Source: Oscillospiraceae bacterium
Lineage (GTDB): Bacteria > Bacillota > Clostridia > Oscillospirales > Oscillospiraceae
Assembly: GCA_904501855.1 (NCBI GenBank)
Contig: CAJGCI010000001.1
Span: 1 to 64,000, forward strand
Direction: 5' to 3'
Length of the DNA stretch: 64,000 bases
In this document: positions 45,402-54,327 of the stretch, piece by piece
Numbering within the stretch: position 1 is the stretch's first letter
How the letters are laid out: every line of letters begins with the position of its first letter
Translations under genes and position numbers: made by a program
Notes under the pieces: model-generated
What the model saw: only the letters and a program-made list of their open reading frames with translations
What the model was told of the DNA's origin: nothing
Databases searched by the model: none

Positions 45402-45434
45402 AATGGATGAACTCTTCATTTGAGTTCATCCATT
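45402..45434 (-). terminator. Terminator overlapping the end of rnmV
   Basis: Thirteen-bp perfect stem AATGGATGAACTC (45402-45414) with GAGTTCATCCATT (45422-45434), followed on the minus strand by TTCTTTT. Its 5' arm (minus-strand order) is formed by the last codons of rnmV, and the stop codon lies in the loop. Confidence 0.85.
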
Positions 45435-46006
45435 ATTCTCTCAAGCTCTGTTCTTGTGACCGTCCGATTCAGATATTCCAACAATGAATTGGACGACAGA
45501 TTGGTCGGAATCCCCAGTCTGGACTGCAGCAATTTTCTCTTTTGCCCGCTTTCCGGTCTGCCAAACAGTCCCCAGAAGTAGAGGTCTGTTTTGGTGAACG
45601 ATTCCGTCTTTGAAACAAGTTCTTCATCCAGAATAGTTGCGCCTGCCCGTCGCAGGCAGTCTTCCAGGATCTGCGGTGACATACCCTCCACTCCAAGCAA
45701 CCCTTCTTTTGACGGTTCGTTCTTTCTTTTTTCTTTTCCGGAAATCTCCGGTATATATGCATTTTTTATCCTGTCAGACGGAATGAAGCTCTTCAGGTAA
45801 TTCCGGATTACGAGTCCGGCACCATCGGAATCCGTAAGGATGATCAATCCGTTTTTTACTGCAAGATTTCGGATCATACTTCTTTTATCTTCATCATGAA
45901 AGACTCCGAAGCCTGATGTTTCCACGATCATGGCATCCACGATCTGCCGCAGCACATTTTTGTCATATCGTCCTTCAACGACGATTACTTCCTGAACTCT
46001 GATCAT
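45416..46006 (-). CDS. rnmV: Ribonuclease M5
   Basis: TOPRIM-domain endonuclease that matures 5S rRNA in Bacillota. 196 residues; the TOPRIM glutamate is in VVEGRYDKNVL near residue 12 and the DxD motif in ILTDSDGAGLVIRNYLK near 57-61. It overlaps the end of holA by four bases (ATGA). rnmV next to ksgA/rsmA is more usual; here it follows holA. Confidence 0.95.
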   Translation of the reverse strand: MIRVQEVIVVEGRYDKNVLRQIVDAMIVETSGFGVFHDEDKRSMIRNLAVKNGLIILTDSDGAGLVIRNYLKSFIPSDRIKNAYIPEISGKEKRKNEPSKEGLLGVEGMSPQILEDCLRRAGATILDEELVSKTESFTKTDLYFWGLFGRPESGQKRKLLQSRLGIPTNLSSNSLLEYLNRTVTRTELERIMDELK

Positions 46007-47043
46007 ACAATCTCACCGGAGCATATCTGCATCAGAAGCTCCATCAGGATCTCGCGGTCATCGATGGATGTGCTTTTCATCTTGTAATCCGCCTCTGCAC
46101 ACAGCGAAACATAATGACGCAGAGCATCCAGCCGGAATCTGGCGGAAGACTTCATAAGACGTTCCCCGATCCATCCTCTGGCACCGCACACCTCTTCCAC
46201 GTATGCTTTTCCCAGACGGTGTTCCACAGCAAGTTTTGCTCCGTAAAGGCGACGGATCTGATTGCCGATCAATGCCAGAAGCTTAATAGGATCATTTTCT
46301 TTGCTGGCAAGCAGATCAGAGAGGACAGCTGCTGCCTCATTATTCTTTCTTTCCGAGATATAGTCGGTGATCAAAAATACCGATGCTTCCGGTATCCGTG
46401 TTGCTACGGCATCGATATCCTGTGTCGTGATCTCATCTTTTGAAGAGTATGCAGCAACTTTCTCAATCTCCGGAAGAAGCCGGTTCATCAGGTCTCCGCT
46501 GTTGAAGATAAGATACTCCGCTGTTTTTCCGCTGATTATTTTGTCATGTGCCTTAAAATGCATCTGAATCCATTTGATAAGCTTATCATGTCCGGAGGCG
46601 TAGAACTGGATCTCCTCTCCGTTCTTTTTAATGGATCTGATCGTCTTCAGTCTGTTGTCGGGAGTGAATTCCGGATGCTGATTAAAGATCAGCGTGCAGT
46701 AATCAGGAAGATCGCAGAGCACACTGTTGAGCTTTTCATAGTCCGTTTCTATTACATTGTTGAGATCTGCATCGCGCACCATCACAACCGAATGATCCGA
46801 CATAAAAGGCATGGCATCCACCGCACTGGATATTGCATCAATATCCAGCTCTTTCCCGCTGTCAATCAGATGATAATTAAACTCGCGCTCCCCGTTGGGA
46901 AATGCCATCTTCATGATCGATTCGATATACTGCTCTTTCAGATAGTCCTCTTCGCCCCATAAAAGATAGAGTCTTCCGAGTCCGTTCTCTTTCAGCTTTT
47001 TTTCAACATCACCGTACTGAAACGGTGTTTTATCCTTCGCCAT
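46003..47043 (-). CDS. holA: DNA polymerase III subunit delta
   Basis: Clamp-loader subunit that opens the sliding clamp. 346 residues with the AAA+-like N-terminal domain lacking a Walker A, as usual for delta: GLGRLYLLWGEEDYLKEQYIESI near residue 20, then the helical lid and collar (NDPIKLLALIGNQIRRLYGAK). GAGG precedes the ATG. It is separated from the HIT gene by the terminator at 47102-47129, so it should have its own promoter. Confidence 0.93.
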   Translation of the reverse strand: MAKDKTPFQYGDVEKKLKENGLGRLYLLWGEEDYLKEQYIESIMKMAFPNGEREFNYHLIDSGKELDIDAISSAVDAMPFMSDHSVVMVRDADLNNVIETDYEKLNSVLCDLPDYCTLIFNQHPEFTPDNRLKTIRSIKKNGEEIQFYASGHDKLIKWIQMHFKAHDKIISGKTAEYLIFNSGDLMNRLLPEIEKVAAYSSKDEITTQDIDAVATRIPEASVFLITDYISERKNNEAAAVLSDLLASKENDPIKLLALIGNQIRRLYGAKLAVEHRLGKAYVEEVCGARGWIGERLMKSSARFRLDALRHYVSLCAEADYKMKSTSIDDREILMELLMQICSGEIV

Positions 47044-47101
47044 GAAACAAACCTCAGTTACTTGATATGTACACAGTTTATCATTATTTTCAAACGAAAA
47101 A

Positions 47102-47129
47102 AAGTCCGCTGATTAAAGTCAGCGGACTT
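47102..47129 (-). terminator. Terminator after the HIT family gene
   Basis: Eleven-bp stem AAGTCCGCTGA (47102-47112) with TCAGCGGACTT (47119-47129), six-base loop, and a T-run on the minus strand directly after it. Confidence 0.9.
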
Positions 47130-47136
47130 AAGCATA

Positions 47137-47478
47137 TCAGGACATCTTATCGGCCATCCGTCCACCGCCAAGAATATGGAAGTGAAGATGATGTACGGTC
47201 TGTCCGGCATCATCACCTATATTGGAAACGACGCGGTATCCGTTATCTAGTCTCTCCTGTTTCGCAATTTTGGCAACTGCTTCAAGACACTTTGCCGCAT
47301 ATACGGAATTGTCTGAATTCAGTTCTGCTACGGATGCGATATGCTCTTTGGGGACGACTAGGATATGAGTAGGCATCTGAGGATTGATGTCACGAAAGGC
47401 AAACACATAGTCATCCTCATACACCTTGGTTGACGGGATCTCACCGTCGATGATTTTACAAAACAGGCAATTATCCAT
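47137..47478 (-). CDS. HIT family nucleotide-binding protein (Hint-like)
   Basis: 113-residue histidine-triad protein of the Hint/HinT branch, which hydrolyses AMP-lysine and similar phosphoramidates. The HxHxHxx signature is seen in VHHLHFHILGGGRM near residue 98, and CLFCKIIDGEIP stands at the N-terminus, as in HinT. It follows alaS by 18 bases and is probably co-transcribed, then ended by the terminator at 47102-47129. Confidence 0.95.
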   Translation of the reverse strand: MDNCLFCKIIDGEIPSTKVYEDDYVFAFRDINPQMPTHILVVPKEHIASVAELNSDNSVYAAKCLEAVAKIAKQERLDNGYRVVSNIGDDAGQTVHHLHFHILGGGRMADKMS

Positions 47479-47496
47479 GAATGAAACTCCTTCCGA

Positions 47497-50151
47497 TTAT
47501 TTGTTTATTCCCAGTTTTTCAGCTACGAAATCGTCGACCGTGGCAAGTGCGTCATCGGTCTTCAGCACATCGGTGCCGCCGCCCATCGCGGAATCCGGAC
47601 GTCCGCCGCCTTTTCCTCCGGCCACAGCGGAAACAGATTTCACCAGTTCACCGGCTTTAATCCCTTTTGCTACCGCTTCTTTGCCGCAGACAGCCACAAA
47701 GGAAACTTTCTCGCCCTGGATCGTTGCAAGAACGGCAACCGCATCCGGCTCACGGTCGCGAATCATATCACCCATACGACGAAGATCATTGGGTGTCAGG
47801 TCCGAATTGGTGATCGTAATGACCTTGATCCCGCCGATATTCTTCGCAGCAAATAGAACACGTTCTGTATCACCGGACATCATTTTGTCCTTCATCTGAT
47901 CGACCTGCTGACTCATAGTCTTCATTTCATCAACGATACTGTGAGCTCTTGCAAGCAGATCCGCAGGTTTTGTCTTCATGATCTCAGCGACGGTCATGGT
48001 AACCTGATATACCTGTTCCGCTTCCTTCAGGAAACGTTTTCCCGTAATCGCTTCGATACGGCGAACACCGGATGCAACGGAACTTTCAGAAATGATCCGG
48101 AACGATCCGATCTTGGCGGTATTGTCAACATGAGTTCCGCCGCACAGTTCCATGGAGTAGTCGCCCATACTGACAACGCGAACATTCTGGCTGTATTTTT
48201 CGCCGAACAGAGCCATGGCACCTTTTTTCTTTGCGTCATCAATGCTCATTTCCTCCGTAACGACATCATAACCGTCCAGAATCACATTATTGACTTTCGA
48301 AATGACCTGATTCAGATCTTCGCTGCTTACCGCCTCAAAATGAGTAAAGTCAAAGCGGAGATAATCCTCGGAGACATAGGAGCCGGCCTGCTGAACATGA
48401 TTGCCCAGCACTTCACGGAGCGCAGCATGCATCAGATGCGTGGCGGAATGGGCTCTCATGATGGATTTGCGTCTGTCGGAATTGACGCATGCCTCCACCG
48501 TGTCATCCACATGGAAAGATCCTTTCTCCATATGACCGTGATGAAGGAATTTTCCTGCTTTGTCCTTCTGTACATTTTCCACGATAAAAAGGCTGTCACC
48601 CAGCTTAATCACACCGTTATCCGCGCTCTGACCGCCCATCTCCGCATAGAACGGAGTCTTGTCCAGTACAATGATGCCCTCATCCTGGTCCGAGATGGTT
48701 CCTGTGATCTCATCCCCGCGAACCAGTGCAAGAATCGTTCCTTCATCCACCAGTTTTCCATAACCGGTAAATTCCGTCGGTGTATTGTCCAAGCCGAGAT
48801 CGATGCCTGCCCAGGCAAGGTCGCCAAGCTTCTTTCTGGCTTCTCTGGCCTGTTTTTTCTGCTCTTTCATCAGAGCATCAAAGGTTTCCGTATCCACGTC
48901 CATTCCCTGCTCTCCGGCCATCTCGTTGGTCAGATCCACGGGGAATCCATAGGTATCATACAGTTTAAATGCATTTTCTCCCGAGAACACATTTGATCCG
49001 GACTTCTTGTCTTCCGCCAACATTTCTTCAAAGATCTTAATACCGGAATCCAGAGTTCTCTCAAAAGTCTCTTCCTCGGTTTTGATCACTCGCAGGATGA
49101 AGTCCTGTCTCTCCCGCAGTTCGGGATAGGCACATTCATTTTCCTTTACAATGGTCTCAACGATCTTATAAAGGAATGGCTCGTTCATTCCCAACAGTTT
49201 TCCATGACGGGAGGCACGACGCAGGATCCGGCGCAGCACATAACCTCTCCCCTCGTTAGACGGCAGGATGCCGTCACTGATCATCATGGTGGCAGATCTG
49301 GTATGATCGACAATGATACGAAGAGAAACATCAGCATCATCGTTTTCATGGTAATGCACGCCGGTCAGTTCCGAAACACGGCCGGTGATATTGCGGACGG
49401 TATCCACATCGAACAGAGAGCCGACGTTCTGGCTGACGCAGGCAAGACGCTCCAGTCCCATACCGGTATCGATATTCTTTTGAGCAAGATCAGAGTAGTT
49501 TCCCTTGCCGTCATTATAGAACTGGGAGAAAACAATATTCCAGACTTCGATATACCGGTCACAGTCACATCCCACCGTGCAGTCCGGTTTACCGCAGCCA
49601 TGTTCCGGTCCGCGATCATAATACACTTCGCTACAGGGGCCGCACGGGCCGGATCCGTGTTCCCAGAAGTTGTCTTCTTTTCCAAAACGGAAAATACGGT
49701 CAGCATCGATTCCGATCTCATCATGCCAGATATTCCATGCTTCATCATCATCCAGATAAACAGAAGGATAGAGACGGTCCGGTTCCAGTCCAACCCATTC
49801 CGGACTGGTGAGAAATTCCCAGGTCCATGCAATGGCTTCGGATTTAAAGTAGTCACCGAAGGAAAAATTGCCGAGCATCTCAAAATAGGTTCCGTGACGG
49901 TCGGTCTTGCCGATGTTATCGATATCCGGAGTGCGGATACACTTCTGACAGGTGCAGACGCGGCGTCTGGGAGGTTCTTCTTCGTTGGTGAACCATGTCT
50001 TCATCGGTGTCATACCGGCGTTGATCAGAAGGATGCTCTTGTCGTTCTGCGGAACCAGTGAAAAGCTGGGTAGCCGCAGATGATCCTTCGACTCAAAAAA
50101 TCTGAGGAACATTTCCCTCAATTCGTTCAATCCATACTCTTTGTGTGCCAT
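47497..50151 (-). CDS. alaS: Alanyl-tRNA synthetase
   Basis: Class II synthetase for tRNA-Ala with editing and C-terminal oligomerisation domains, 884 residues. Seen: the aminoacylation domain start LREMFLRFFESKDHLRLPS, the editing-site motif HSATHLMHAALREVLG near residue 565, the CGGTHVDNT zinc/editing motif near 670, and the glycine-rich C-terminal VAGGKGGGRPDSAMGGG. Start 50151 is chosen because GGAGG lies five bases ahead and MAHKEYGLNEL is typical; the frame is open further upstream through the T-box and is not coding. Controlled by the T-box leader. Confidence 0.97.
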   Translation of the reverse strand: MAHKEYGLNELREMFLRFFESKDHLRLPSFSLVPQNDKSILLINAGMTPMKTWFTNEEEPPRRRVCTCQKCIRTPDIDNIGKTDRHGTYFEMLGNFSFGDYFKSEAIAWTWEFLTSPEWVGLEPDRLYPSVYLDDDEAWNIWHDEIGIDADRIFRFGKEDNFWEHGSGPCGPCSEVYYDRGPEHGCGKPDCTVGCDCDRYIEVWNIVFSQFYNDGKGNYSDLAQKNIDTGMGLERLACVSQNVGSLFDVDTVRNITGRVSELTGVHYHENDDADVSLRIIVDHTRSATMMISDGILPSNEGRGYVLRRILRRASRHGKLLGMNEPFLYKIVETIVKENECAYPELRERQDFILRVIKTEEETFERTLDSGIKIFEEMLAEDKKSGSNVFSGENAFKLYDTYGFPVDLTNEMAGEQGMDVDTETFDALMKEQKKQAREARKKLGDLAWAGIDLGLDNTPTEFTGYGKLVDEGTILALVRGDEITGTISDQDEGIIVLDKTPFYAEMGGQSADNGVIKLGDSLFIVENVQKDKAGKFLHHGHMEKGSFHVDDTVEACVNSDRRKSIMRAHSATHLMHAALREVLGNHVQQAGSYVSEDYLRFDFTHFEAVSSEDLNQVISKVNNVILDGYDVVTEEMSIDDAKKKGAMALFGEKYSQNVRVVSMGDYSMELCGGTHVDNTAKIGSFRIISESSVASGVRRIEAITGKRFLKEAEQVYQVTMTVAEIMKTKPADLLARAHSIVDEMKTMSQQVDQMKDKMMSGDTERVLFAAKNIGGIKVITITNSDLTPNDLRRMGDMIRDREPDAVAVLATIQGEKVSFVAVCGKEAVAKGIKAGELVKSVSAVAGGKGGGRPDSAMGGGTDVLKTDDALATVDDFVAEKLGINK

Positions 50152-50163
50152 CATAACCTCCAA

Positions 50164-50388
50164 AAAAACAAAAACTCCGCCCCCTGACAGGGGCGAAGCA
50201 TAATCTACTCGCGGTACCACCCTGATTGTTCCATTCGGAACATCTCCAGTGCCCTTTAACGGAGGCAAACCGTCAAGTGCTGAATGAAGCTCAGGAGTGG
50301 CCAAAAATGTTTCCGATGGAAGCTCTCACCGTTCTTCCTCGCTGTGATCTTTCACATTTCTTCGTTCCGTCATTGCTTTTAACAAATA
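50164..50388 (-). ncRNA. T-box riboswitch leader of alaS
   Basis: About 225-base leader with a T-box (GGTGGTACCGCG, minus strand at 50210-50221) that would pair with the tRNA acceptor end, and a terminator: stem 50175-50183 with 50190-50198, then a GTTTTTGTTTTTTT tract before GGAGG. The 5' half carries stem I features (GGTGAGAG). Uncharged tRNA-Ala should favour the antiterminator and alaS expression. The specifier codon is not certain; GCC and GCT triplets are both present on the 3' side of stem I. Confidence 0.93.
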
Positions 50389-50395
50389 TAGTGAG

Positions 50396-50423
50396 ATTTT
50401 AGCATAAAATCATTGTTTGTCAA
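50396..50423 (-). promoter_or_regulatory. Promoter of the alaS T-box transcript
   Basis: Minus strand: perfect -35 TTGACA at 50418-50423, 16-base spacer, -10 TAAAAT at 50396-50401. It lies directly after the U32 peptidase stop, so alaS is transcribed independently of it. Confidence 0.85.
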
Positions 50424-50425
50424 TA

Positions 50426-51628
50426 TTACTTCATTTTTCGAAGAAGAGATAACGGCTCACAGTAAAACGGCAGTTTCATTCGCAGCGTCATCGTCGCATG
50501 GGGAGCGCTTTCGATCGCCTCTCCCTCACTGTCTTCCATATGATCCACTGTGAAAGTAAACGGTTCGTGATCCTTTGTGAGAAGATCCACCTGATCCCCA
50601 AGTGAAAACTTATTTCTCTGAGAAAGCACGGCATTTCCCTCCGGATCACATTCCAGCACCACGGCACACACATCCGCATCTGAGAAATAGGATGCCTCCT
50701 CGTAATGCTGTCCGGGATCACCGTAATAGAAACCGGTGCAGTATGGCCGGTGACTGATCATCTCCATTTCGCGGATCCAGCATTCAGCAGGTTGTTTCCC
50801 CTCTTTCACACTGTCGAGAGCATGGCGGTATGCGTTGGTAACCGCAGCAGCATAATAGGCGGATTTCATCCGGCCTTCAATTTTAAAACTGGAAATCCCG
50901 GCATCCGCCAGCTCATCCAGGTGCTCGATCATGCACATATCATGTGAGTTCATGATATGTGTTCCTCCATCTTCCGTGATCTCGAAATACTCACCGGGTC
51001 TCTGCTCCTCCACCAGATGATATTTCCATCGGCACGGCTGCGCGCAGGCGCCGCGGTTTGCATCCCGTCCAGTCAGATAATTGGAAAGAAGGCAGCGCCC
51101 GGAAAAAGAGACGCACATGGCTCCATGAACAAATGCTTCCATCTCAAGATCATCCGGAATATTCCGACGGATCCGGCGGATCTCTTCCATGGTAGTTTCA
51201 CGGGCAAGAACGACGCGTTTGGCGCCCATATCATACAATACATTTGCCGTTTCACTGTTGAGAACTCCAAGCTGAGTGCTGATATGAAGAGAGACAGTGG
51301 GAGCATACTTTTTTGCCAGAGCCATTACTCCGAGATCTGCAACGATCAGTGCATCCACACCGGATTCCTGCAGAAAGGAAAGATAGTCCGGCAGAAGATC
51401 CACTTCACCTTCATGGGGGATGGTATTGACCGTCACATGCACATCGACATTTTTTTCATGTGCCATCTGAACGGCCTTAGGCAGTGCTTTGGAATCAAAA
51501 TTGCCCGCAGCCGCGCGCATCCCAAATTCTTCTCCCGCCAGGTATACGGCATCCGCTCCATAATGCAGGACCATTTCCAGTCGTTCCATATTTCCTGCCG
51601 GAGCCAGCAATTCCAGTTTTTGAGACAT
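50426..51628 (-). CDS. U32 family peptidase / RNA hydroxylation factor-like
   Basis: 400-residue protein of peptidase family U32. The signature MCVSFSGRCLLSNYLTGRDANRGACAQPCRW near residues 168-198 carries the conserved cysteines. Members of this family (TrhP/YegQ, RlhA) take part in prephenate-dependent hydroxylation of tRNA uridine 34 or rRNA, so an RNA-modification role is likelier than proteolysis; which one applies cannot be told. It lies between mltG (upstream, beyond a terminator) and the alaS promoter. Confidence 0.9.
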   Translation of the reverse strand: MSQKLELLAPAGNMERLEMVLHYGADAVYLAGEEFGMRAAAGNFDSKALPKAVQMAHEKNVDVHVTVNTIPHEGEVDLLPDYLSFLQESGVDALIVADLGVMALAKKYAPTVSLHISTQLGVLNSETANVLYDMGAKRVVLARETTMEEIRRIRRNIPDDLEMEAFVHGAMCVSFSGRCLLSNYLTGRDANRGACAQPCRWKYHLVEEQRPGEYFEITEDGGTHIMNSHDMCMIEHLDELADAGISSFKIEGRMKSAYYAAAVTNAYRHALDSVKEGKQPAECWIREMEMISHRPYCTGFYYGDPGQHYEEASYFSDADVCAVVLECDPEGNAVLSQRNKFSLGDQVDLLTKDHEPFTFTVDHMEDSEGEAIESAPHATMTLRMKLPFYCEPLSLLRKMK

Positions 51629-51658
51629 AAGAACACTCTTTCATACTTCCAACGAAAA

Positions 51659-51678
51659 AGCCGGGGAATTCCCCGGCT
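51659..51678 (-). terminator. Terminator after mltG
   Basis: Perfectly palindromic AGCCGGGGAATTCCCCGGCT, followed on the minus strand by TTTTTCG. It lies between mltG and the U32 gene, so the U32 gene needs its own promoter or read-through. Confidence 0.85.
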
Positions 51679-51694
51679 CTTTCTGATGTTTTGA

Positions 51695-52909
51695 TTAATA
51701 CTGCTGTGTTGCAACGAAGGCATTGAATTCGCTTGCTGTAGTAAAGAAGCGATGTGTACCGGTCTCGGTATCCAATGCATAGAAATAGTAGTCCGTATCC
51801 GAGGGATTCAGTGCCGCACGGATCGAAGCCATACCGGGATTGCAGATTGCCGTAGGCGGCAGTCCCGTCTGAAGGCGCGTGTTATACGGACTGTCGGAGT
51901 CAAGCATGTCCTGCGTCGGAGCACCTTCATGATCCTGATACAGATAGAGGATCGTAGAGTCAATCTGAATCGGCATGCCGGCATTGATACGGTTGTAGAT
52001 GACCGATGCGATGATGGCACGTTCATTGTCATTTGCAGCTTCTTTTTCGATCATGGAAGCCACTTTAATGATTCCGGCAAGAGCATAGCCGCTCTCATCT
52101 GCCTTCTGAAGGATCTCCGCTGTCATGCGCTCACGGAAATTGGAAAGGAAAACATCCACTGCGCTGGCCGGTTCCATTCCCGTATAGAACTGATAGGTAT
52201 CCGGAAACAGATAGCCTTCCAGTCGTGTTGGATCGCCCTTCTTGTTGGGATCAACGAAATCATACTGAAAATCAACGTTCGCCGCAGCATCCATGAGTGA
52301 ATCAAAATCACAGACATCGTTCTCTTCCAGGGTCTTGAACATCTGTGCCATGGTATAACCTTCCGGTATCGTCACTTCCGTAGTCAGCATGGCATTGGAG
52401 CCGGTCTGCATTTTCTTGACAATAGCACGGTAATCATAGGTCGTTTTCATCTCGTAAGAACCGGGATCCAGTTTCGTAGCTGCATGTGAAAAACTGCAGA
52501 ACAGCTTAAACAGGCCCTTATACTCGATGATGCCTTCATTTTTCAATTCTTTGGCAACATAATTGATGTCACATTTGGAAACGTTATTTCCGTCCTCATC
52601 CGTAGTCTTTTCAAAGATATCCGTCGGAAGTGTAACAACAGCTGTTTTATCATCCTTGTTCAGAGCCAGAACATCCGAGGCTGCCATCCATGTCAGGCAG
52701 GCAATGATCACACTGATGCTGACGACGAAAAGGAAATACATGATACCGCCCATGCATCCGGTTCGGCCCTGACGGTTTTGACGAATGGGACGGTAATCAC
52801 GTTCAGAATCCTCCCGGAAATCGGTAAAATCCTGATCCACTTGTTCCGATACGTTTTTATTCTCTTCATTTTTGGAAAAAGACTGAAACGTAAACTTCTC
52901 TTCTGCCAT
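51695..52909 (-). CDS. mltG: Endolytic peptidoglycan transglycosylase MltG
   Basis: Membrane-bound YceG-type transglycosylase that cuts nascent glycan strands. 404 residues: a long polar cytoplasmic N-terminus, one membrane segment at about 54-76 (MYFLFVVSISVIIACLTW), then the outer domain with a LysM-like part and the catalytic core. The catalytic glutamate is likely in VASMIEKEAANDNERAIIASVIYNRI near residue 290; the family end has YNTRLQTGLPPTAICNPG. It ends the sir2-tagA-tmk-mltG transcript. Confidence 0.94.
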   Translation of the reverse strand: MAEEKFTFQSFSKNEENKNVSEQVDQDFTDFREDSERDYRPIRQNRQGRTGCMGGIMYFLFVVSISVIIACLTWMAASDVLALNKDDKTAVVTLPTDIFEKTTDEDGNNVSKCDINYVAKELKNEGIIEYKGLFKLFCSFSHAATKLDPGSYEMKTTYDYRAIVKKMQTGSNAMLTTEVTIPEGYTMAQMFKTLEENDVCDFDSLMDAAANVDFQYDFVDPNKKGDPTRLEGYLFPDTYQFYTGMEPASAVDVFLSNFRERMTAEILQKADESGYALAGIIKVASMIEKEAANDNERAIIASVIYNRINAGMPIQIDSTILYLYQDHEGAPTQDMLDSDSPYNTRLQTGLPPTAICNPGMASIRAALNPSDTDYYFYALDTETGTHRFFTTASEFNAFVATQQY

Positions 52910-52922
52910 ACTGTTCTCCTAT

Positions 52923-53594
52923 TTAAATGATTTCCCGTACATATCGGTAAATATCCTCATGGATCTCCTGGACCGTTCTTTCCCGTCCTTCCGTATCTCT
53001 GCACGGGATCCTGGTCCATCCGAAATGATCACAGGCGATCTGCGCTGTTTCGAGACAGCGTTTCAGATAGTTGATATCCTTCTCGTGGATATCGGCATTG
53101 GTATTTGTCTGAGCCTCCCGTTTTCTCATGCGGGACAGGGATATGTCAATATCCACATCCAGATAGAGCACAAGATCCGGTTTCGGCAGTTTCATTTTAT
53201 CAAATTCCAGATCATAGAGCCAGTCGAAATACTCCGACAGCTCATCTTTGTCCATTTTCGCGCCCTGATGGACCGCATTGGAAGTCGTATAACGGTCCGC
53301 CATGATTAGGGCCCCCTGCTCATACATCGTGCCCCAGTCGCTTTTATAAGAAGCAAAACGATCTACGGAGAAGAATGTAGAAGCAGTATATGCATTAACA
53401 TCATCCGGTTTAGATCCGAACTCACCGTTCAGATACATGCGGATCAGTGCGGAACTTTCCTGATCATATCGCGGGAAGACGATACTGTGATAGTCCACAC
53501 CATTTTCCGTAAGACGGTCACAAAGCAGTTTATAGTTCGTGCTTTTGCCGCTGCCGTCAATGCCTTCCAGTACGATTAGTTTGCCTTTACTCAT
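52923..53594 (-). CDS. tmk: Thymidylate kinase
   Basis: Phosphorylates dTMP to dTDP. 223 residues; P-loop EGIDGSGKSTNYK near residue 9 and the conserved Asp/Arg segment MADRYTTSNAVHQGAK near 97, with the lid region RKREAQTNT. It overlaps the glycosyltransferase gene by 8 bases. It carries some differences from typical Tmk, such as the loop FPRYDQESSALIRMYLNGEFG, like the Tmk-like proteins of Clostridia; the assignment is still likely. Confidence 0.88.
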   Translation of the reverse strand: MSKGKLIVLEGIDGSGKSTNYKLLCDRLTENGVDYHSIVFPRYDQESSALIRMYLNGEFGSKPDDVNAYTASTFFSVDRFASYKSDWGTMYEQGALIMADRYTTSNAVHQGAKMDKDELSEYFDWLYDLEFDKMKLPKPDLVLYLDVDIDISLSRMRKREAQTNTNADIHEKDINYLKRCLETAQIACDHFGWTRIPCRDTEGRERTVQEIHEDIYRYVREII

Positions 53595-54327
53595 CCTTCG
53601 GTCCTTTCAGGCGTCGGCCGGCTGATTTGAACAGGACCTTGGGAAGCTTTGCCATTCTGCGAAACCGGGACGGTTCCTTGTACAGTCGATAAAGCCATTC
53701 AAGCCCTGCCTTCTGAAATGCATCCGGAGCGCGTTCCACTTCGCCGGAAAAAACATCCAGACAGCCTCCAAGACCGGCCATGATGCCCACATCCAGACGG
53801 GAAGTATTCTCGTGCATGAAGATTTCCTGTTTTGGAAATCCCAGGCACACAAACAGAAAATCCGGTTTTACGGCATTGATTTCCTCGATGACCGGATCTT
53901 CCTCTTTGAAATACCCGTCATGAGTACCTACCACTCGAAGGCCAGGGAACATTTCTTCCATGTTCACGCCTGCTTTTTCCGCAATGCCGGGTTTAGCTCC
54001 AAGCAGAAATACACTGCCGTTTCTTTTGGCAAGCTCCTCCAGCATCCTGGTAGCAAAATCGATGCCCGTCACTCTGCCTTCCAGCGGAGTGCCGAGAATC
54101 CTGGCACTGTAGATCACGCCGATGCCGTCCGGTAAAACGATACTGGCTGCGCTGAGTGCATATTGAAGATCCGTATTATGTTCTGCTTCCAGAACGATTT
54201 CAGGATTCGGTGTGACCACATAGGCCGCGTTATGCTGTTCCACCAGCGCCAGCCCCTGCTGTACAGCTTCTTCCAGAGAAATGCTGTCAAATTTCACACC
54301 GAGAACGTCAATTCTCTGATTACTCAA
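53587..54327 (-). CDS. WecG/TagA/CpsF family glycosyltransferase
   Basis: 246-residue cytoplasmic transferase. Family motifs: the N-terminal VVTPNPEIVLEAEHNTDLQYALSAASIVLPDGIGVIYSAR, with the conserved aspartate in PDGIG, and the C-terminal LFVCLGFPKQEIFMHEN and GLEWLYRLYKEPSRFRRM. Members add N-acetylmannosamine to lipid-linked N-acetylglucosamine in wall teichoic acid or exopolysaccharide synthesis. No other teichoic acid gene is adjacent, except that an LCP-family ligase lies at 61481. It overlaps both neighbours, sir2 and tmk. Confidence 0.92.
   Translation of the reverse strand: MSNQRIDVLGVKFDSISLEEAVQQGLALVEQHNAAYVVTPNPEIVLEAEHNTDLQYALSAASIVLPDGIGVIYSARILGTPLEGRVTGIDFATRMLEELAKRNGSVFLLGAKPGIAEKAGVNMEEMFPGLRVVGTHDGYFKEEDPVIEEINAVKPDFLFVCLGFPKQEIFMHENTSRLDVGIMAGLGGCLDVFSGEVERAPDAFQKAGLEWLYRLYKEPSRFRRMAKLPKVLFKSAGRRLKGPKDE

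Noticed and set aside
47941..48996. 351-codon open frame on the plus strand
   Set aside because: Antisense to alaS; a shadow of its codon usage.
50152..50304. 51-codon extension of the alaS frame
   Set aside because: It translates the T-box leader and its terminator; AlaRS starts at MAHKEYG with GGAGG five bases upstream.
50426..51628. Reading the U32 gene as a secreted collagenase-type protease
   Set aside because: No signal peptide is present and the family is now tied mainly to RNA hydroxylation; only the family name is kept.
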